A stretch of DNA of 64,000 bases from Ignavibacteriota bacterium (GTDB taxonomy: Bacteria; Bacteroidota; Ignavibacteria; UBA10030; BY39): assembly GCA_003327435.1 (NCBI GenBank), contig QOQV01000002.1, positions 62,001-126,000 of the forward strand, given 5' to 3'. Each line of letters opens with the position of its first letter. Within the stretch, counting starts at the first letter, position 1. The position numbers and the translations under genes are program-made. Positions 1-9,327 of this stretch are shown here, in pieces. Below the pieces are notes generated by a model, which saw only the letters and a list, made by a program, of their open reading frames with translations, was not told the origin of the DNA and searched no databases.

Positions 1-81
1 AGCGAAGCATCTGACAACAGGTTCACTCTGATTCTGAATGCCACCGATGTTCCTCACACACAAATATCCCCCATTATTTGA
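1..81 (+). CDS. C-terminal 26 codons of an unidentified gene
   Basis: Frame 1 is open from the first base and ends at a TGA at 79-81; the other two forward frames hit stops within about 30 bases. The visible tail reads ...RFTLILNATDVPHTQISPII. An alternation of hydrophobic and polar residues such as FTLILN would fit a final beta strand of a secreted or surface protein, but this is too short to assign. The next gene lies about 50 bases downstream on the same strand and has its own candidate promoter overlapping this stop, so the two need not be co-transcribed. Function unknown; the real extent lies outside the window. Confidence 0.4.
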   Translation, partial: SEASDNRFTLILNATDVPHTQISPII

Positions 82-106
82 AGATTAATCACACATTTCG
101 TATATT
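78..106 (+). promoter_or_regulatory. candidate sigma-70-like promoter of asnS
   Basis: TTGAAG (78-83), 17-nt spacer, TATATT (101-106). The predicted transcription start near 113 leaves roughly 20 nt of leader before the ATG at 133. The same TTGnnn-N16/17-TATATT layout recurs before several other first-in-operon genes in this window, which is the main support. Confidence 0.45.
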
Positions 107-132
107 CAATAAAATTTAATTATTTGTGGATT

Positions 133-1428
133 ATGACTAAATACTACATTGAAGAACTATCAAAATACGACGGACAGGAAGTCGAAATAAAAGGCTGGGT
201 TTATAACAAACGCTCCAGCGGTAAAATAAAATTCTTACTTGTACGCGACGGAACTGGCATTGTCCAGTGTGTAATAGTAAAAAACCTTGTTCCAGAAGAT
301 GTCTTTGAAAAATTTGATTTATTAACTCAGGAATCTTCTTTAATTATAAGAGGGAAAGTTCGCAAAGAAGATAGAGCACCCGGCGGTTATGAAATAGACA
401 CCACCGATATTCAGATAGTTCATATTGCAAAAGATTATCCAATTACTCCAAAGGAACACGGCATAGAATTTCTCGCAGATATCCGTCACCTCTGGCTCCG
501 TTCCACGCGTCAACATGCAATAATGCGTGTTCGTCACGAAATAATCCGCTCCATAAGGGAATTTTTTGATAGTCGCGGTTTCACACTAATAGATGCACCA
601 ATCTTTACACCTGCCGCCTGCGAAGGTACAAGCACTCTCTTCGAAACAGAATACTTTGACCTTGGTAAAGCTTATCTCACACAATCAGGTCAACTTTATG
701 GTGAAGCAGGTGCAATGGCTTTCGGAAAAATTTATGTATTTGGACCAACATTTAGAGCGGAGAAATCGAAAACGCGCCGGCACTTGACTGAGTTCTGGAT
801 GGTAGAACCGGAAGTTGCATGGAATGATCTGAACGATAATATGGAACTTGCAGAAGAGTTTCTCGAACATATTGTGGCTTCTGTTTTAAAAAATCGTGAT
901 AAGGAATTAAAGATTTTAGAAAGAGATATAACATTACTCCAAAAAGTTAAAAAACCTCTTCCAAGAATTAGTTACTCGGAGGCGGTGGATATTTTAAAGA
1001 AAAACGGAATAGATTTCCAGTGGGGCAATGATTTTGGTGGAACTGATGAAACGGTGATATCAAGTCAGTTTGACAAACCCGTTATTGTACACAGGTATCC
1101 AGCCGAAGTTAAGGCATTTTACATGAAACGGGATCCTGAAAATGAAAAGCTTGCTCTCGCAATGGATATACTCGCTCCAGAAGGTTATGGTGAAATTATA
1201 GGAGGAAGTCAGAGAGAAGATGATTATGATACACTTGTTCAACGCATCAAAGAGCACAATCTACCAATGGAAGCATTCGAGTGGTATCTCGATTTAAGAA
1301 GGTATGGTTCTGTTCCTCATTCCGGATTTGGCTTGGGTGTAGAAAGAACCGTTGCCTGGATATGCGGACTTGAGCATGTGCGCGAAACAATTCCATTCCC
1401 GAGGATGATTTACAGGTTAACTCCATAA
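133..1428 (+). CDS. asnS: asparaginyl-tRNA synthetase
   Basis: Charges tRNA-Asn with asparagine in the cytoplasm. The 431-residue protein has an N-terminal OB-fold anticodon-binding domain (about residues 10-105, with [18 protein letters not shown]) and a class II catalytic domain. Motif 2 is visible in [19 protein letters not shown] followed by MVEPE, and motif 3 in [15 protein letters not shown] followed by the AsnRS-typical ending RETIPFPR. AspRS was considered because the folds are alike, but the short length, the absence of the large bacterial AspRS insertion and the [11 protein letters not shown] segment fit AsnRS. An in-frame TTG lies 9 nt upstream (124); ATG 133 is preferred because it is a standard start and gives the normal family N-terminus. 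It heads a short operon with the ABC exporter genes 5 nt downstream. Its presence suggests direct Asn-tRNA formation, though a GatCAB route elsewhere is not excluded. Confidence 0.93.
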   Translation: MTKYYIEELSKYDGQEVEIKGWVYNKRSSGKIKFLLVRDGTGIVQCVIVKNLVPEDVFEKFDLLTQESSLIIRGKVRKEDRAPGGYEIDTTDIQIVHIAKDYPITPKEHGIEFLADIRHLWLRSTRQHAIMRVRHEIIRSIREFFDSRGFTLIDAPIFTPAACEGTSTLFETEYFDLGKAYLTQSGQLYGEAGAMAFGKIYVFGPTFRAEKSKTRRHLTEFWMVEPEVAWNDLNDNMELAEEFLEHIVASVLKNRDKELKILERDITLLQKVKKPLPRISYSEAVDILKKNGIDFQWGNDFGGTDETVISSQFDKPVIVHRYPAEVKAFYMKRDPENEKLALAMDILAPEGYGEIIGGSQREDDYDTLVQRIKEHNLPMEAFEWYLDLRRYGSVPHSGFGLGVERTVAWICGLEHVRETIPFPRMIYRLTP

Positions 1429-1433
1429 AATAT

Positions 1434-2348
1434 ATGCTGAAAGTTGAAAATATAAGAAAAGAATATGCTACAGTTGTTGCAGTCGATGATGTTTCTTTTG
1501 AAGTAAAACCTGGTGAGATATTCGGACTCTTGGGTCCAAACGGCGCAGGTAAAACAACAACAATCCGAATGATACTTGATATCATAAAACCAGATAAAGG
1601 GATAATTTTATTTGATGGAAAACTTATTGATGATGAAATTAGAAACAAAATTGGCTACCTCCCCGAAGAAAGAGGACTTTACCGAAAGAATAAATTAATT
1701 AATACCATAGTATACTTTGCAACTTTAAAAGGATTAAGTCAATCCGAAGCACGAAAGCGAGCATATAGTTTGCTTGGACGTCTGGATTTGCTGTCCTATG
1801 CTGAAAGAAAAGTTGAAGAATTATCCAAAGGTAACCAACAAAAGGTTCAGTTTATTATATCAATTATTCATGATCCACAGATTGTAATACTTGATGAACC
1901 GTTTTCAGGACTTGATCCTGTAAATCAAATTGTATTAAAAGATTTGTTTATGGAACTGAAGGATAATGGTAAAGCCATTATATTTTCCACACATATGATG
2001 GAGCAGGCTGAAAAGTTGTCGGATAAAATTTGCTTAATAAACAAGGGTAAAGTTGTAGTGGATGGAACACTTTCTGAAGTTAAAAGTAAGTTCGGACAAA
2101 ATCACATACATCTTGAATTTGATGGTGATGCGAGTTTCTTGAAAGATATTGAGGTGATAGATAATTTGTTGCTTTATGAAAATTATGCTGAGTTTGAAAT
2201 AAAGGATCATCAAAGCTTGGAAAAAATAATTCCGATTATTTTGCAGAAGTTGAAGATTAAAAAATATGAAGTTGTAGAACCATCATTACATTCAATATTT
2301 TTACAGCTTGTAGGTGGAGAAAAACTAATTCAAATGGATTCGAAATGA
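1434..2348 (+). CDS. ABC-2 type exporter, ATP-binding protein (NatA/CcmA-like)
   Basis: Cytoplasmic ATPase that powers the membrane subunit encoded next. It has 304 residues. Walker A is GPNGAGKTTT (about residues 34-43), the ABC signature is the degenerate LSKGNQQK, Walker B is IVILDEPFSGLDP and the H-loop is in IIFSTHMMEQAE. The roughly 80-residue tail after the nucleotide-binding domain resembles the DUF4162 extension found on this exporter group. It starts 5 nt after asnS and its last bases overlap the permease start (ATGA, 2345-2348), the usual arrangement for translationally coupled ABC pairs. NatA-like relatives are linked to Na+ export or antibiotic resistance, but the substrate cannot be told from sequence. 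Confidence 0.9.
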   Translation: MLKVENIRKEYATVVAVDDVSFEVKPGEIFGLLGPNGAGKTTTIRMILDIIKPDKGIILFDGKLIDDEIRNKIGYLPEERGLYRKNKLINTIVYFATLKGLSQSEARKRAYSLLGRLDLLSYAERKVEELSKGNQQKVQFIISIIHDPQIVILDEPFSGLDPVNQIVLKDLFMELKDNGKAIIFSTHMMEQAEKLSDKICLINKGKVVVDGTLSEVKSKFGQNHIHLEFDGDASFLKDIEVIDNLLLYENYAEFEIKDHQSLEKIIPIILQKLKIKKYEVVEPSLHSIFLQLVGGEKLIQMDSK

Positions 2349-3592
2349 AAAAGGCACTTGCAATAGCAAGATGGGAGTTCGTTGAGAAGGTTAAAACCAA
2401 AGCTTTTATTATCTCATTAATTCTTACTCCAATTTTTATGATTGGAGCTGGAATTTTACCCACTCTACTTGTTACAAAAGCCGATACAGAACCTCGAATA
2501 ATTGGAGTGATAGATCAAACAAACGAATTAGCGGAAATCATATCTCAAAAATTGGATGAAAAATATCGACTTCCCGATGGAGCTCCAAATTATATTATTA
2601 GAAAAATATTTATGGAATCGAACGAAGATATAACAGCTGCCAAAAAAGTTGCAGACCAGCTTGTAGCTGATGGTAGTATCGAGGGCTATTTAATTTTACC
2701 TGCCAATATTTACAATGATACTTTATTTGAATACCGCTCGAAGAATGTGGGCAACATAAAATTGACAGAGAGGTTAAATAGAACAGTAAGGGATATTGTT
2801 GTTGAGAAAAAGCTTAAATCTCAGGGTTTTGATCCACAACTGATTAAAAGACTTGTTTCAGAGATAGAAATAAAGCTGGTAAAGATTTCTGAAAAAGGGG
2901 AAGAAGAATCGGACTTTAAGAGTGTGTTTTTCAGTGCCTATATTTTTATCATGGCAATATTTATATTGATTATTACAACCGGACAACTGCTTGTGAGAAG
3001 CATGGTAGAAGAAAAATCTAACAGAATAATAGAAGTGCTTATGTCCTCAAGTTCGGCTAACGATTTATTGGTAGGAAAGATACTTGGATTAAGTGCTCTT
3101 GGGTTTGTACAGATTGGCACCTGGGCAATCATTGGTTTGGCTCTTGCTTTAAAGTTTGGAACAATCATTATTTCGCTCTCGAATGCGCTAATATTATTAC
3201 CTTATTTTATTTTAGGTTATCTTTTTTACGCAGCAATTTTTGTTGGTATGGGGGCGCCGCTTACAACAGAACAGGAAGCCCAACAGGTTACAGGTTACCT
3301 GGTTATGATTTTGTTTATTCCACTTTTACTTGCAATGTGGATAATGCAAAATCCTAATTCACCAATTGTAAGTGTGCTTTCCTATATTCCTTTCTTAACT
3401 CCGACAATGATGGCTGTCCGTATACCAATACAGGTTCCGTCGCTTATTGAGATAATAAGTACACTAATAGTATTGGTTTTATCAACGATTACAGCAATGT
3501 GGATAGCTGCCAAAATTTTCAGGACGGCAATCTTATCTTATGGTAAAAGACCAAATCTTAAAGAACTCTGGATATTAATAAAATCAAAATAA
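2345..3592 (+). CDS. ABC-2 type exporter, permease (NatB-like)
   Basis: Membrane partner of the preceding ATPase; 415 residues. A first membrane segment lies at about residues 22-45, followed by a large extracytoplasmic domain (about 46-195) and a C-terminal block of about five further membrane segments (from FSAYIFIMAIFILIITTG onward). The sequence VRSMVEEKSNRIIEVLMSS between the first two C-terminal segments is the conserved coupling region of ABC-2 permeases of the NatB/YhaP group. Start is fixed by the ATGA overlap with the ATPase. Substrate unknown; Na+ or a lipophilic toxic compound are possibilities by family only. Confidence 0.88.
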   Translation: MKKALAIARWEFVEKVKTKAFIISLILTPIFMIGAGILPTLLVTKADTEPRIIGVIDQTNELAEIISQKLDEKYRLPDGAPNYIIRKIFMESNEDITAAKKVADQLVADGSIEGYLILPANIYNDTLFEYRSKNVGNIKLTERLNRTVRDIVVEKKLKSQGFDPQLIKRLVSEIEIKLVKISEKGEEESDFKSVFFSAYIFIMAIFILIITTGQLLVRSMVEEKSNRIIEVLMSSSSANDLLVGKILGLSALGFVQIGTWAIIGLALALKFGTIIISLSNALILLPYFILGYLFYAAIFVGMGAPLTTEQEAQQVTGYLVMILFIPLLLAMWIMQNPNSPIVSVLSYIPFLTPTMMAVRIPIQVPSLIEIISTLIVLVLSTITAMWIAAKIFRTAILSYGKRPNLKELWILIKSK

Positions 3593-3605
3593 AACTGGAG
3601 TGCTT

Positions 3606-4097
3606 ATGAAAATTTTAAAAATAGTAGTTCTAATGATATTGGTAGTAAGCTTGAGTTATTCACAGATTATAATTCCTGATAAGGATCGACCAACTGAGCT
3701 TGGAAGAGAAGTGTTTGGTTTGGGTGGTTATGTTGGACTCGGGACGGGAATGGGACTGAGTTTTCGACATCACCTAGCAAGTGTTTTTTCGTATCAGATA
3801 GCAGCCGGTATAATCAAAGATTCTAAGACACTCCTTTATGATATTGGCGGCGAGTTGCAATTTGACCTTATTCGAAGTGAAAATTTAAGATTTTATGCAG
3901 GCGGAGGGTTGGGATATTATTATAAAGGAAAAGATTCGAATGAGTTAAAAGGTCCTCTCAGAATAGCATTAGGAATTGGTGCCGAAACGAAAGCAAAAAG
4001 CGCTGTTCATATATCAGGAAATCTTTTCTTTACATATTTTACTGATGGAACAATCCTTCCTCTACCACAGGTCGGATTACATTATTATTTCTTTTAA
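3606..4097 (+). CDS. small secreted protein, probable outer-membrane beta-barrel
   Basis: A 163-residue protein with a signal peptide (MKILKIVVLMILVVSLSYSQ, cleavage near residue 20). The rest alternates short hydrophobic stretches with glycine-rich turns (GLGGYVGLGTGMGLSFRHH, FYAGGGLGYYYKG), has the look of an eight-stranded barrel, and ends in an aromatic residue after LHYYFF, a frequent outer-membrane protein signature. GTG at 3600 is in frame, but ATG 3606 is preferred: it has GGAG at a good distance and starts exactly at the signal peptide. It follows the permease by 13 nt, so it may be the last gene of the asnS operon. No named family recognised; function unknown. Confidence 0.65.
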   Translation: MKILKIVVLMILVVSLSYSQIIIPDKDRPTELGREVFGLGGYVGLGTGMGLSFRHHLASVFSYQIAAGIIKDSKTLLYDIGGELQFDLIRSENLRFYAGGGLGYYYKGKDSNELKGPLRIALGIGAETKAKSAVHISGNLFFTYFTDGTILPLPQVGLHYYFF

Positions 4098-4101
4098 AAA
4101 A

Positions 4102-4130
4102 TTGATTGTAATTGCAAATTATCTTATATT
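4102..4130 (+). promoter_or_regulatory. candidate promoter of the nuoJKLM-Mrp cluster
   Basis: TTGATT (4102-4107), 17-nt spacer, TATATT (4125-4130), with a predicted start near 4137 and a leader of about 25 nt before nuoJ. It starts immediately after the stop of the upstream gene and is the only non-coding space before a cluster of fifteen tightly packed genes. Confidence 0.45.
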
Positions 4131-4161
4131 TAAAACGATTTTTTAAACAAATATAAAGAAT

Positions 4162-4674
4162 ATGAATATTGATACTGTAGTTTTCTTCGTCCTATCAGGA
4201 GCAGCAATTTTAAGTGCCATCTTAGTAATTACACGCCGTAGTCCAATTATGAGCGTGGTCTTCCTGATTGCAAATTTTATAATACTTGCCATTATCTATC
4301 TTACACTATATGCCCAGTTCATTGCAGTAATCCAGATTATAGTTTATGCTGGTGCGATTATGGTATTGTTCCTGTTCGTTATTATGCTTTTGAATTTAGC
4401 AAAAGATGAACAATTGAAGGAGGAATTGACTTATAGAAAAAGAGTTGGGATTGGGTTAGTTGTGGTATTAGTGGTTCAATTAGGAGTTGGTTTGTTTGTG
4501 AGTGTTGGTAAACATCCAGACAAGCTTGCTGCAAATGCAGAAAAACTTGGAACGGTTGAATCTATCGGTAAAATTTTATTCACCGAATATTTATTGCCGT
4601 TCGAAATTACTTCGATTCTGTTGCTGGTTGGATTAATAGGTGCAGTAGTGCTTGCAAAAAAGAGAATAGGGTGA
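4162..4674 (+). CDS. nuoJ: NADH-quinone oxidoreductase-type subunit J
   Basis: Small membrane subunit of complex I-type assemblies, 170 residues with five predicted membrane helices. The segment QFIAVIQIIVYAGAIMVLFL followed by FVIMLLNL (about residues 52-79) is the hallmark of NuoJ/ND6, including the pi-bulge helix involved in coupling. It is the first gene of the cluster and lies 3 nt before nuoK. Unusually, none of nuoA-I lies upstream: the preceding gene is an unrelated barrel-like protein. It could therefore serve a split nuo locus or a stand-alone ion-pumping assembly joined with the Mrp genes downstream. Confidence 0.93.
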   Translation: MNIDTVVFFVLSGAAILSAILVITRRSPIMSVVFLIANFIILAIIYLTLYAQFIAVIQIIVYAGAIMVLFLFVIMLLNLAKDEQLKEELTYRKRVGIGLVVVLVVQLGVGLFVSVGKHPDKLAANAEKLGTVESIGKILFTEYLLPFEITSILLLVGLIGAVVLAKKRIG

Positions 4675-4677
4675 ATT

Positions 4678-4980
4678 ATGGTACCATTAAGTTATTATCT
4701 TCTATTAAGTGCAGTTTTGTTTTCAATTGGAGTTGTTGGTGTTCTAACTCGTAGAAATGCCATTATCATTTTTATGAGCATTGAATTGATGTTGAATTCA
4801 GTAAACCTTACGCTGGTAGCATTTTCAGCTTATATGGGAACTGCAACAGGTCAGATGTTTGTATTTTTTGTGCTTACTGTTGCAGCAGCTGAGGCAGCCA
4901 TTGGACTTGCAATAATTATTGCTCTTTATCGGAATAAGATGAGCATAAACATTGACGAAATAAACATTATGAAGTGGTAA
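4678..4980 (+). CDS. nuoK: NADH-quinone oxidoreductase-type subunit K
   Basis: 100-residue, three-helix membrane protein of the NuoK/MnhC family; the length and the motifs [14 protein letters not shown] and [18 protein letters not shown] are those of true NuoK. Both membrane glutamates that carry protons in NuoK are visible, one in SIELMLN and one in AAEAAIG. It sits between nuoJ (3-nt gap) and nuoL (19-nt gap). A second member of the same superfamily, the MnhC-type protein, is encoded about 5.6 kb downstream, so the cluster holds two K/C-type subunits. Confidence 0.94.
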   Translation: MVPLSYYLLLSAVLFSIGVVGVLTRRNAIIIFMSIELMLNSVNLTLVAFSAYMGTATGQMFVFFVLTVAAAEAAIGLAIIIALYRNKMSINIDEINIMKW

Positions 4981-4999
4981 AATTAATGAGAGTGTAAGA

Positions 5000-6928
5000 A
5001 TGTACGATTATATTGGAATTGTTGTTCTGTTACCTTTCTTCGGATTTATAATCAACGGACTATTGGGTTCGAAAATAAAATCCGAAAAAATTATCGGTAC
5101 AATTGGTAGTGCTACAGTGGGTATTGCTTTCCTGCTTGCTTCTGGAATATTTTTACAAATGTTATCAATTCCAACCGAAAACAGATCTCAAATTGTGAAA
5201 TTATTTACCTGGTTGCAAACAGGCAATTTTTCTGTTGACTTTGCTTATCAGGTGGATCAGCTCTCTATTGTGATGACACTTGTTGTTACAGGTGTTGGGT
5301 TCTTGATTCATGTATATGCAATCGGATATATGCATGGTGATAGAGGATTTTTTAGATTTTTTGCTTATTTAAATTTATTCATCTTTATGATGCTGAATTT
5401 GGTACTTGCCGATAATTTTTTGTTGATGTTCCTTGGTTGGGAAGGTGTTGGTTTGTGTTCATATTTACTAATTGGATTCTGGTACGAGAAAAATTTTGAA
5501 AAAGGCACAACCAACGATGCGGCAATGAAGGCATTTGTGGTTAATAGAATAGGCGATTTTGGTTTTCTAATAGCGATGTTTCTAATCTTTGTAAATTTTG
5601 GGAGTTTAAGATTCGAATCGGTTTTTCCAAGAGCAATGGCATTTACAATAGGAGATACTGCAATATTCTGGATAGCATTGCTTTTGTTTGTTGCAGCTAC
5701 CGGGAAATCGGCTCAAATACCACTTTATGTGTGGTTGCCGGATGCAATGGCTGGTCCAACACCTGTTAGTGCTCTAATACACGCCGCAACTATGGTTACG
5801 GCTGGAGTTTATGTTGTGGCAAGAGCTTCTATCTTCTTTGCCCTCTCTCCTTCAGTAATGATGATAGTTGCGATAATTGGTGCATTCACAGCAATAATGG
5901 CTGCAAGTATAGGCTTGGTTCAAAATGGCATTAAAAAAGTTCTGGCATATTCAACTATTAGTCAGTTGGGGTATATGTTTCTTGCGTTGGGAGTTGGGGC
6001 GTTTGCTGCTGGAATTTTTCATGTTGTAACACACGCATTTTTTAAAGCATTGCTGTTTCTTGGCGCTGGTGCTGTAATTCATGCAATGCATGAGGAAGAA
6101 GATATTCAAAAAATGGGCGGTTTGAAAGAACATCTTCCTATAACATATAAAACATTTTTTATTGCCGCACTCGCAATTTCTGGAATTCCGCCTCTATCTG
6201 GATTTTTCAGTAAAGATGAAATCTTATGGAAAGTGTTCTCTGCAGGTTATATTCCTCTTTGGATTATCGCTGCTCTCGGCGCGGTTTTAACTGCATTTTA
6301 TATGTTCAGGTTAACAATTCTAACTTTTGACGGTACACCAAGATGGGATAGGAGTCGTCTTCATCCTCATGAAGCACCGAAAGTTATGACAATACCTCTG
6401 ATAATTTTAGCATTTTTATCAGTCGTTGGTGGATTTATTGGCATCCCTCACACTCTTGGAGGGAACAATGAAATTGAAAAATTTTTAGAGCCAATTTTCG
6501 AACGCTCTAATATTATTCTCACAAAAGCTACTCCCAACACCACTGCTGAGTATCTATTAATGCTATTCTCGATTGCTATAGCTGTTGCAGGAATTTTACT
6601 TGCAAGATACTATTATTTGAAGCGCGCTGATGCTATTGAAAGAGTAAAAGAGAAATATTCTAAGATTTACAATATACTCTGGAACAAATATTATGTAGAT
6701 GAAATTTACGATGCGGTAATTGTGAAACCAACAGTTAAGGGCTCGGAAAAATTGCTCTGGAAGGTGATAGATGTAAGTTTAATTGATGGTGCTGTAAATG
6801 GAATTGCAAAATTAATTGGTATCGTAAGTTCTTATCTGAGAAAAATACAGGTAGGTTTAACACAGTCGTATGCAATATACTTCGTTGCAGGAATCATAAT
6901 AATTTTAGCAATATTAATATTTCAATAG
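5000..6928 (+). CDS. nuoL: NADH-quinone oxidoreductase-type subunit L
   Basis: Large antiporter-like subunit, 642 residues. It keeps the ion-channel residues expected of the family: Glu148 in GWEGVGLCSYLLIG, Lys236 in ATGKSAQIPLYVWLPDA, and the later His and Lys in FHVVTHAFFKALLFLG and Lys in GFFSKDEILW. The C-terminus has the long amphipathic lateral-helix region plus a final membrane segment (about residues 545-642, including YYVDEIYDAVIVKP), which distinguishes NuoL from stand-alone Mrp subunits. It lacks the extra C-terminal domains of MrpA. nuoM follows after 6 nt. It pumps protons or Na+ when coupled to a redox or antiporter partner. Confidence 0.94.
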   Translation: MYDYIGIVVLLPFFGFIINGLLGSKIKSEKIIGTIGSATVGIAFLLASGIFLQMLSIPTENRSQIVKLFTWLQTGNFSVDFAYQVDQLSIVMTLVVTGVGFLIHVYAIGYMHGDRGFFRFFAYLNLFIFMMLNLVLADNFLLMFLGWEGVGLCSYLLIGFWYEKNFEKGTTNDAAMKAFVVNRIGDFGFLIAMFLIFVNFGSLRFESVFPRAMAFTIGDTAIFWIALLLFVAATGKSAQIPLYVWLPDAMAGPTPVSALIHAATMVTAGVYVVARASIFFALSPSVMMIVAIIGAFTAIMAASIGLVQNGIKKVLAYSTISQLGYMFLALGVGAFAAGIFHVVTHAFFKALLFLGAGAVIHAMHEEEDIQKMGGLKEHLPITYKTFFIAALAISGIPPLSGFFSKDEILWKVFSAGYIPLWIIAALGAVLTAFYMFRLTILTFDGTPRWDRSRLHPHEAPKVMTIPLIILAFLSVVGGFIGIPHTLGGNNEIEKFLEPIFERSNIILTKATPNTTAEYLLMLFSIAIAVAGILLARYYYLKRADAIERVKEKYSKIYNILWNKYYVDEIYDAVIVKPTVKGSEKLLWKVIDVSLIDGAVNGIAKLIGIVSSYLRKIQVGLTQSYAIYFVAGIIIILAILIFQ

Positions 6929-6934
6929 AAAAAT

Positions 6935-8476
6935 ATGAATTTTATCGACAACATTATTAATCTGATACTCTTTACACCCGTAGTGGGAGTTCTTATATTA
7001 TTTTTCGTCAGGAAGGGAAATCATAACCTTATAAAAATTATTGGTTTGGTTTTCAGTACTATAGCATTCATTTTCTCGGTGTATTTGTTTTTGAAGTTTG
7101 ATTCCAATAATCCGGATATGCAATTTATATATAAATTGGTATGGATTGAAAGTTTGAATATTTCATATTTCATTGGGGTTGATGGAATTTCACTTCTGCT
7201 TGTATTATTGACTACATTTCTGACACCTCTTGCATTGCTCTCGTCCTGGGATTCAATTCAGAAAAGCATTCGTAATTATACCATAATGATGTTGCTTTTA
7301 GAGTTTGGGATGATAGGAGTTTTTGTATCACTGGATATGTTTTTGTTTTATGTTTTCTGGGAAGCTATGTTAATTCCAATGTATTTTATAATTGGAATAT
7401 GGGGTGGTGAAAATCGCATTTATGCTGCAATTAAGTTTTTCATATATACAATGTTCGGAAGTTTATTGATGCTTGTTGCCATTATTTGGCTTGGATATTT
7501 TGCTTCGACACTACCAGGTGGAAAGTTCACAACCGATTTATTAGAGTTATACAAAATATCTCCAATGATTCCTGCTGCGATACAGGGTTGGATGTTTCTT
7601 GCTTTCACACTAAGTTTTGCGATTAAAGTTCCCATATTTCCATTCCACACATGGTTGCCTGATGCACATGTTGAAGCACCAACAGCAGGAAGTGTGATAC
7701 TTGCAGGTATTCTCTTGAAGATGGGCACTTATGGATTGGTAAGATTTTCGATTCCACTTTTCCCGGCTGCTGCACTCGAATATTTACCATATATTGCTGC
7801 GCTTGGATTGGTAGGTATAATTTATGGTGCACTTGTATCGATGGTACAAACTGATATAAAAAAGTTGGTTGCTTATTCATCAGTATCACACCTTGGATTC
7901 GTTGTGCTTGGACTTTTTGCATTGACTCAGGAGGGGGTTCAGGGTGGAATTATCCAAATGATTAATCACGGTTTATCGACGGGTGCTCTATTTATCATTG
8001 TTGGTATGCTGTATGATCGCAGACATACACGGTTAATTTCTGAATACGGTGGTATTGCTAAAGTAATGCCAGTATTTGCATCAATGTTTATGATAGTTTC
8101 ACTATCTTCCATCGGATTGCCGGGTTTGAATGGTTTTGTGGGTGAGTTCTTAATCCTGTTAGGAGCTTTTAAATCTGATTTCTTAAACTCACATGTTTAT
8201 TCGATCCTTGCAGCTACAGGAGTGGTACTTGCAGCTGTTTATATCCTATGGATGTTTAAAAGAGTTGTTTTTGGTCGAATTACAAATCCAAAGAATCAGG
8301 AACTAAAAGATGTATCTTATAGAGAGATTTTTGTGCTGGTTCCAATTTTAATTTTTATCCTCTGGATAGGAATATATCCTTCTACATTTCTCTCAAAATC
8401 TGAAAAGTCCACCAAACAGTTAATCGAAAGAATTGAAAATTACCGTTCGGGTAAGTTTAATATAAATGTTAGATAA
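6935..8476 (+). CDS. nuoM: NADH-quinone oxidoreductase-type subunit M
   Basis: Antiporter-like subunit of 513 residues. Glu143 in FWEAMLIPMYFIIGIWGG and Lys231 in FAIKVPIFPFHTWLPDAHVE are the NuoM-specific versions of the conserved channel motifs. LIKKLVAYSS-type residues in DIKKLVAYSSVSHLGFV and FVGEFLILLG complete the pattern. In ordinary nuo operons nuoN follows; here the stop overlaps by 11 nt the start of an mnhE/mbhA gene, so the complex I and Mrp/Mbh modules are translationally coupled. That overlap is the best evidence that the two modules belong to one unit. Confidence 0.94.
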   Translation: MNFIDNIINLILFTPVVGVLILFFVRKGNHNLIKIIGLVFSTIAFIFSVYLFLKFDSNNPDMQFIYKLVWIESLNISYFIGVDGISLLLVLLTTFLTPLALLSSWDSIQKSIRNYTIMMLLLEFGMIGVFVSLDMFLFYVFWEAMLIPMYFIIGIWGGENRIYAAIKFFIYTMFGSLLMLVAIIWLGYFASTLPGGKFTTDLLELYKISPMIPAAIQGWMFLAFTLSFAIKVPIFPFHTWLPDAHVEAPTAGSVILAGILLKMGTYGLVRFSIPLFPAAALEYLPYIAALGLVGIIYGALVSMVQTDIKKLVAYSSVSHLGFVVLGLFALTQEGVQGGIIQMINHGLSTGALFIIVGMLYDRRHTRLISEYGGIAKVMPVFASMFMIVSLSSIGLPGLNGFVGEFLILLGAFKSDFLNSHVYSILAATGVVLAAVYILWMFKRVVFGRITNPKNQELKDVSYREIFVLVPILIFILWIGIYPSTFLSKSEKSTKQLIERIENYRSGKFNINVR

Positions 8477-9065
8477 CCAAACTAAAGTTCGTAATAAATA
8501 TCATTACCGAATTAGAAATATTATCCTGCAAGCAATCACATTATTTTTGATCTGGCTTATATTCAGCGGGAAATATGATGCAATGCATGTTAGTTTTGGT
8601 GTTATCGCTGTAACTCTTGTGATTTTAATGAATTATAGATTATCGAAAGTTAATCTCTTTCCGGAAAGAGGCGAACCAAATGTCCCTATTAAAATTTATC
8701 GACTACCTGCATATATTTTATGGTTAGTTAAAGAAATATTCCTTGCAAATCTTCAAGTAGCTTACCTTGTAATTCACCCTAAAATGCCAATAAAACCAAC
8801 ACTTCTAACTTTTCGAACAAAATTACCATCTGCATCTGCTAAGGTAATTCTTGGTAATTCTATAACAATTACTCCAGGTACACTGACGATTGATATTGAA
8901 CATAACAAATTCCTTGTTCATTGTCTTATACCTAAGAGTGCTGGTTCACTCGAAAGTGGGGATATGCAATCCCGTATTATGAGATTATTTCAGGATGATC
9001 TGAAAGATTCAGTTTATGAATTTAAATATTTAAAAGGTGAATACACAAAGGAAGAGAATGGATAG
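8466..9065 (+). CDS. mnhE: Mrp/Mbh antiporter subunit E (MnhE/MbhA-like)
   Basis: 199-residue membrane protein with an N-terminal pair of helices (about residues 20-60) and a soluble C-terminal domain, as in MnhE/MrpE. Family features are ILWLVKEIFLANLQVAYLV and LGNSITITPGTLTIDIE, the latter nearly diagnostic. The final residues carry an extra stretch (about 175-199) of unclear role. The start overlaps the nuoM stop by 11 nt and its own stop overlaps the next start by 8 nt. In Mrp complexes the E subunit helps assemble the antiporter; it is the first gene in the archaeal Mbh hydrogenase order as well. Confidence 0.9.
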   Translation: MLDNQTKVRNKYHYRIRNIILQAITLFLIWLIFSGKYDAMHVSFGVIAVTLVILMNYRLSKVNLFPERGEPNVPIKIYRLPAYILWLVKEIFLANLQVAYLVIHPKMPIKPTLLTFRTKLPSASAKVILGNSITITPGTLTIDIEHNKFLVHCLIPKSAGSLESGDMQSRIMRLFQDDLKDSVYEFKYLKGEYTKEENG

Positions 9066-9327
9066 TATTTTTTTTATTACAACGATGGCTCTGGCAATTG
9101 CGATCATTATACCTTTTTATCGCGTCGCAGTTGGTCCAACAGTTTATGATAGGATATTAGGGTCTGGAGTGATTGGAACCAAAACCATTGTACTAATTTC
9201 GCTGGTTGGATATTTATTTAATAGATTTGATATGTTTGTGGATATCGTCCTGGCTTATGCTCTGCTGAATTTCATCGGTGTTATTGCAATTGCAAAATAT
9301 CTTGAAAGAAAGGAAGCGCAAAAATAG
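9058..9327 (+). CDS. mnhF: Mrp/Mbh antiporter subunit F (MnhF/MbhB-like)
   Basis: 89-residue protein with three membrane helices. YRVAVGPTVYDRILG followed by a second helix and the ending FVDIVLAYALLNFIGVIAIAKYL are standard for MnhF. An upstream in-frame ATG at 9037 exists, but ATG 9058 is preferred: it has AGGAAGAG just upstream, gives the family's usual N-terminus and overlaps the mnhE stop by 8 nt (ATGGATAG), a pattern seen again at mnhB/mnhC-type junctions here. The following gene starts directly after the stop with no gap. Confidence 0.9.
   Translation: MDSIFFITTMALAIAIIIPFYRVAVGPTVYDRILGSGVIGTKTIVLISLVGYLFNRFDMFVDIVLAYALLNFIGVIAIAKYLERKEAQK

Noticed and set aside
133-1428. AspRS as an alternative to AsnRS
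   Set aside because: Length and the [11 protein letters not shown] and RETIPFPR segments fit AsnRS; the bacterial AspRS insertion is missing.
1247-1648. 133-residue minus-strand open frame across the asnS/ABC junction
   Set aside because: Lies opposite two well-supported genes, straddles their boundary, has no recognisable motif and no ribosome site.
5000-6928. nuoL considered as an MrpA-type protein
   Set aside because: It has the NuoL lateral helix and lacks the C-terminal MrpA domains, which here are separate genes (DUF4040 and MbhE-like).
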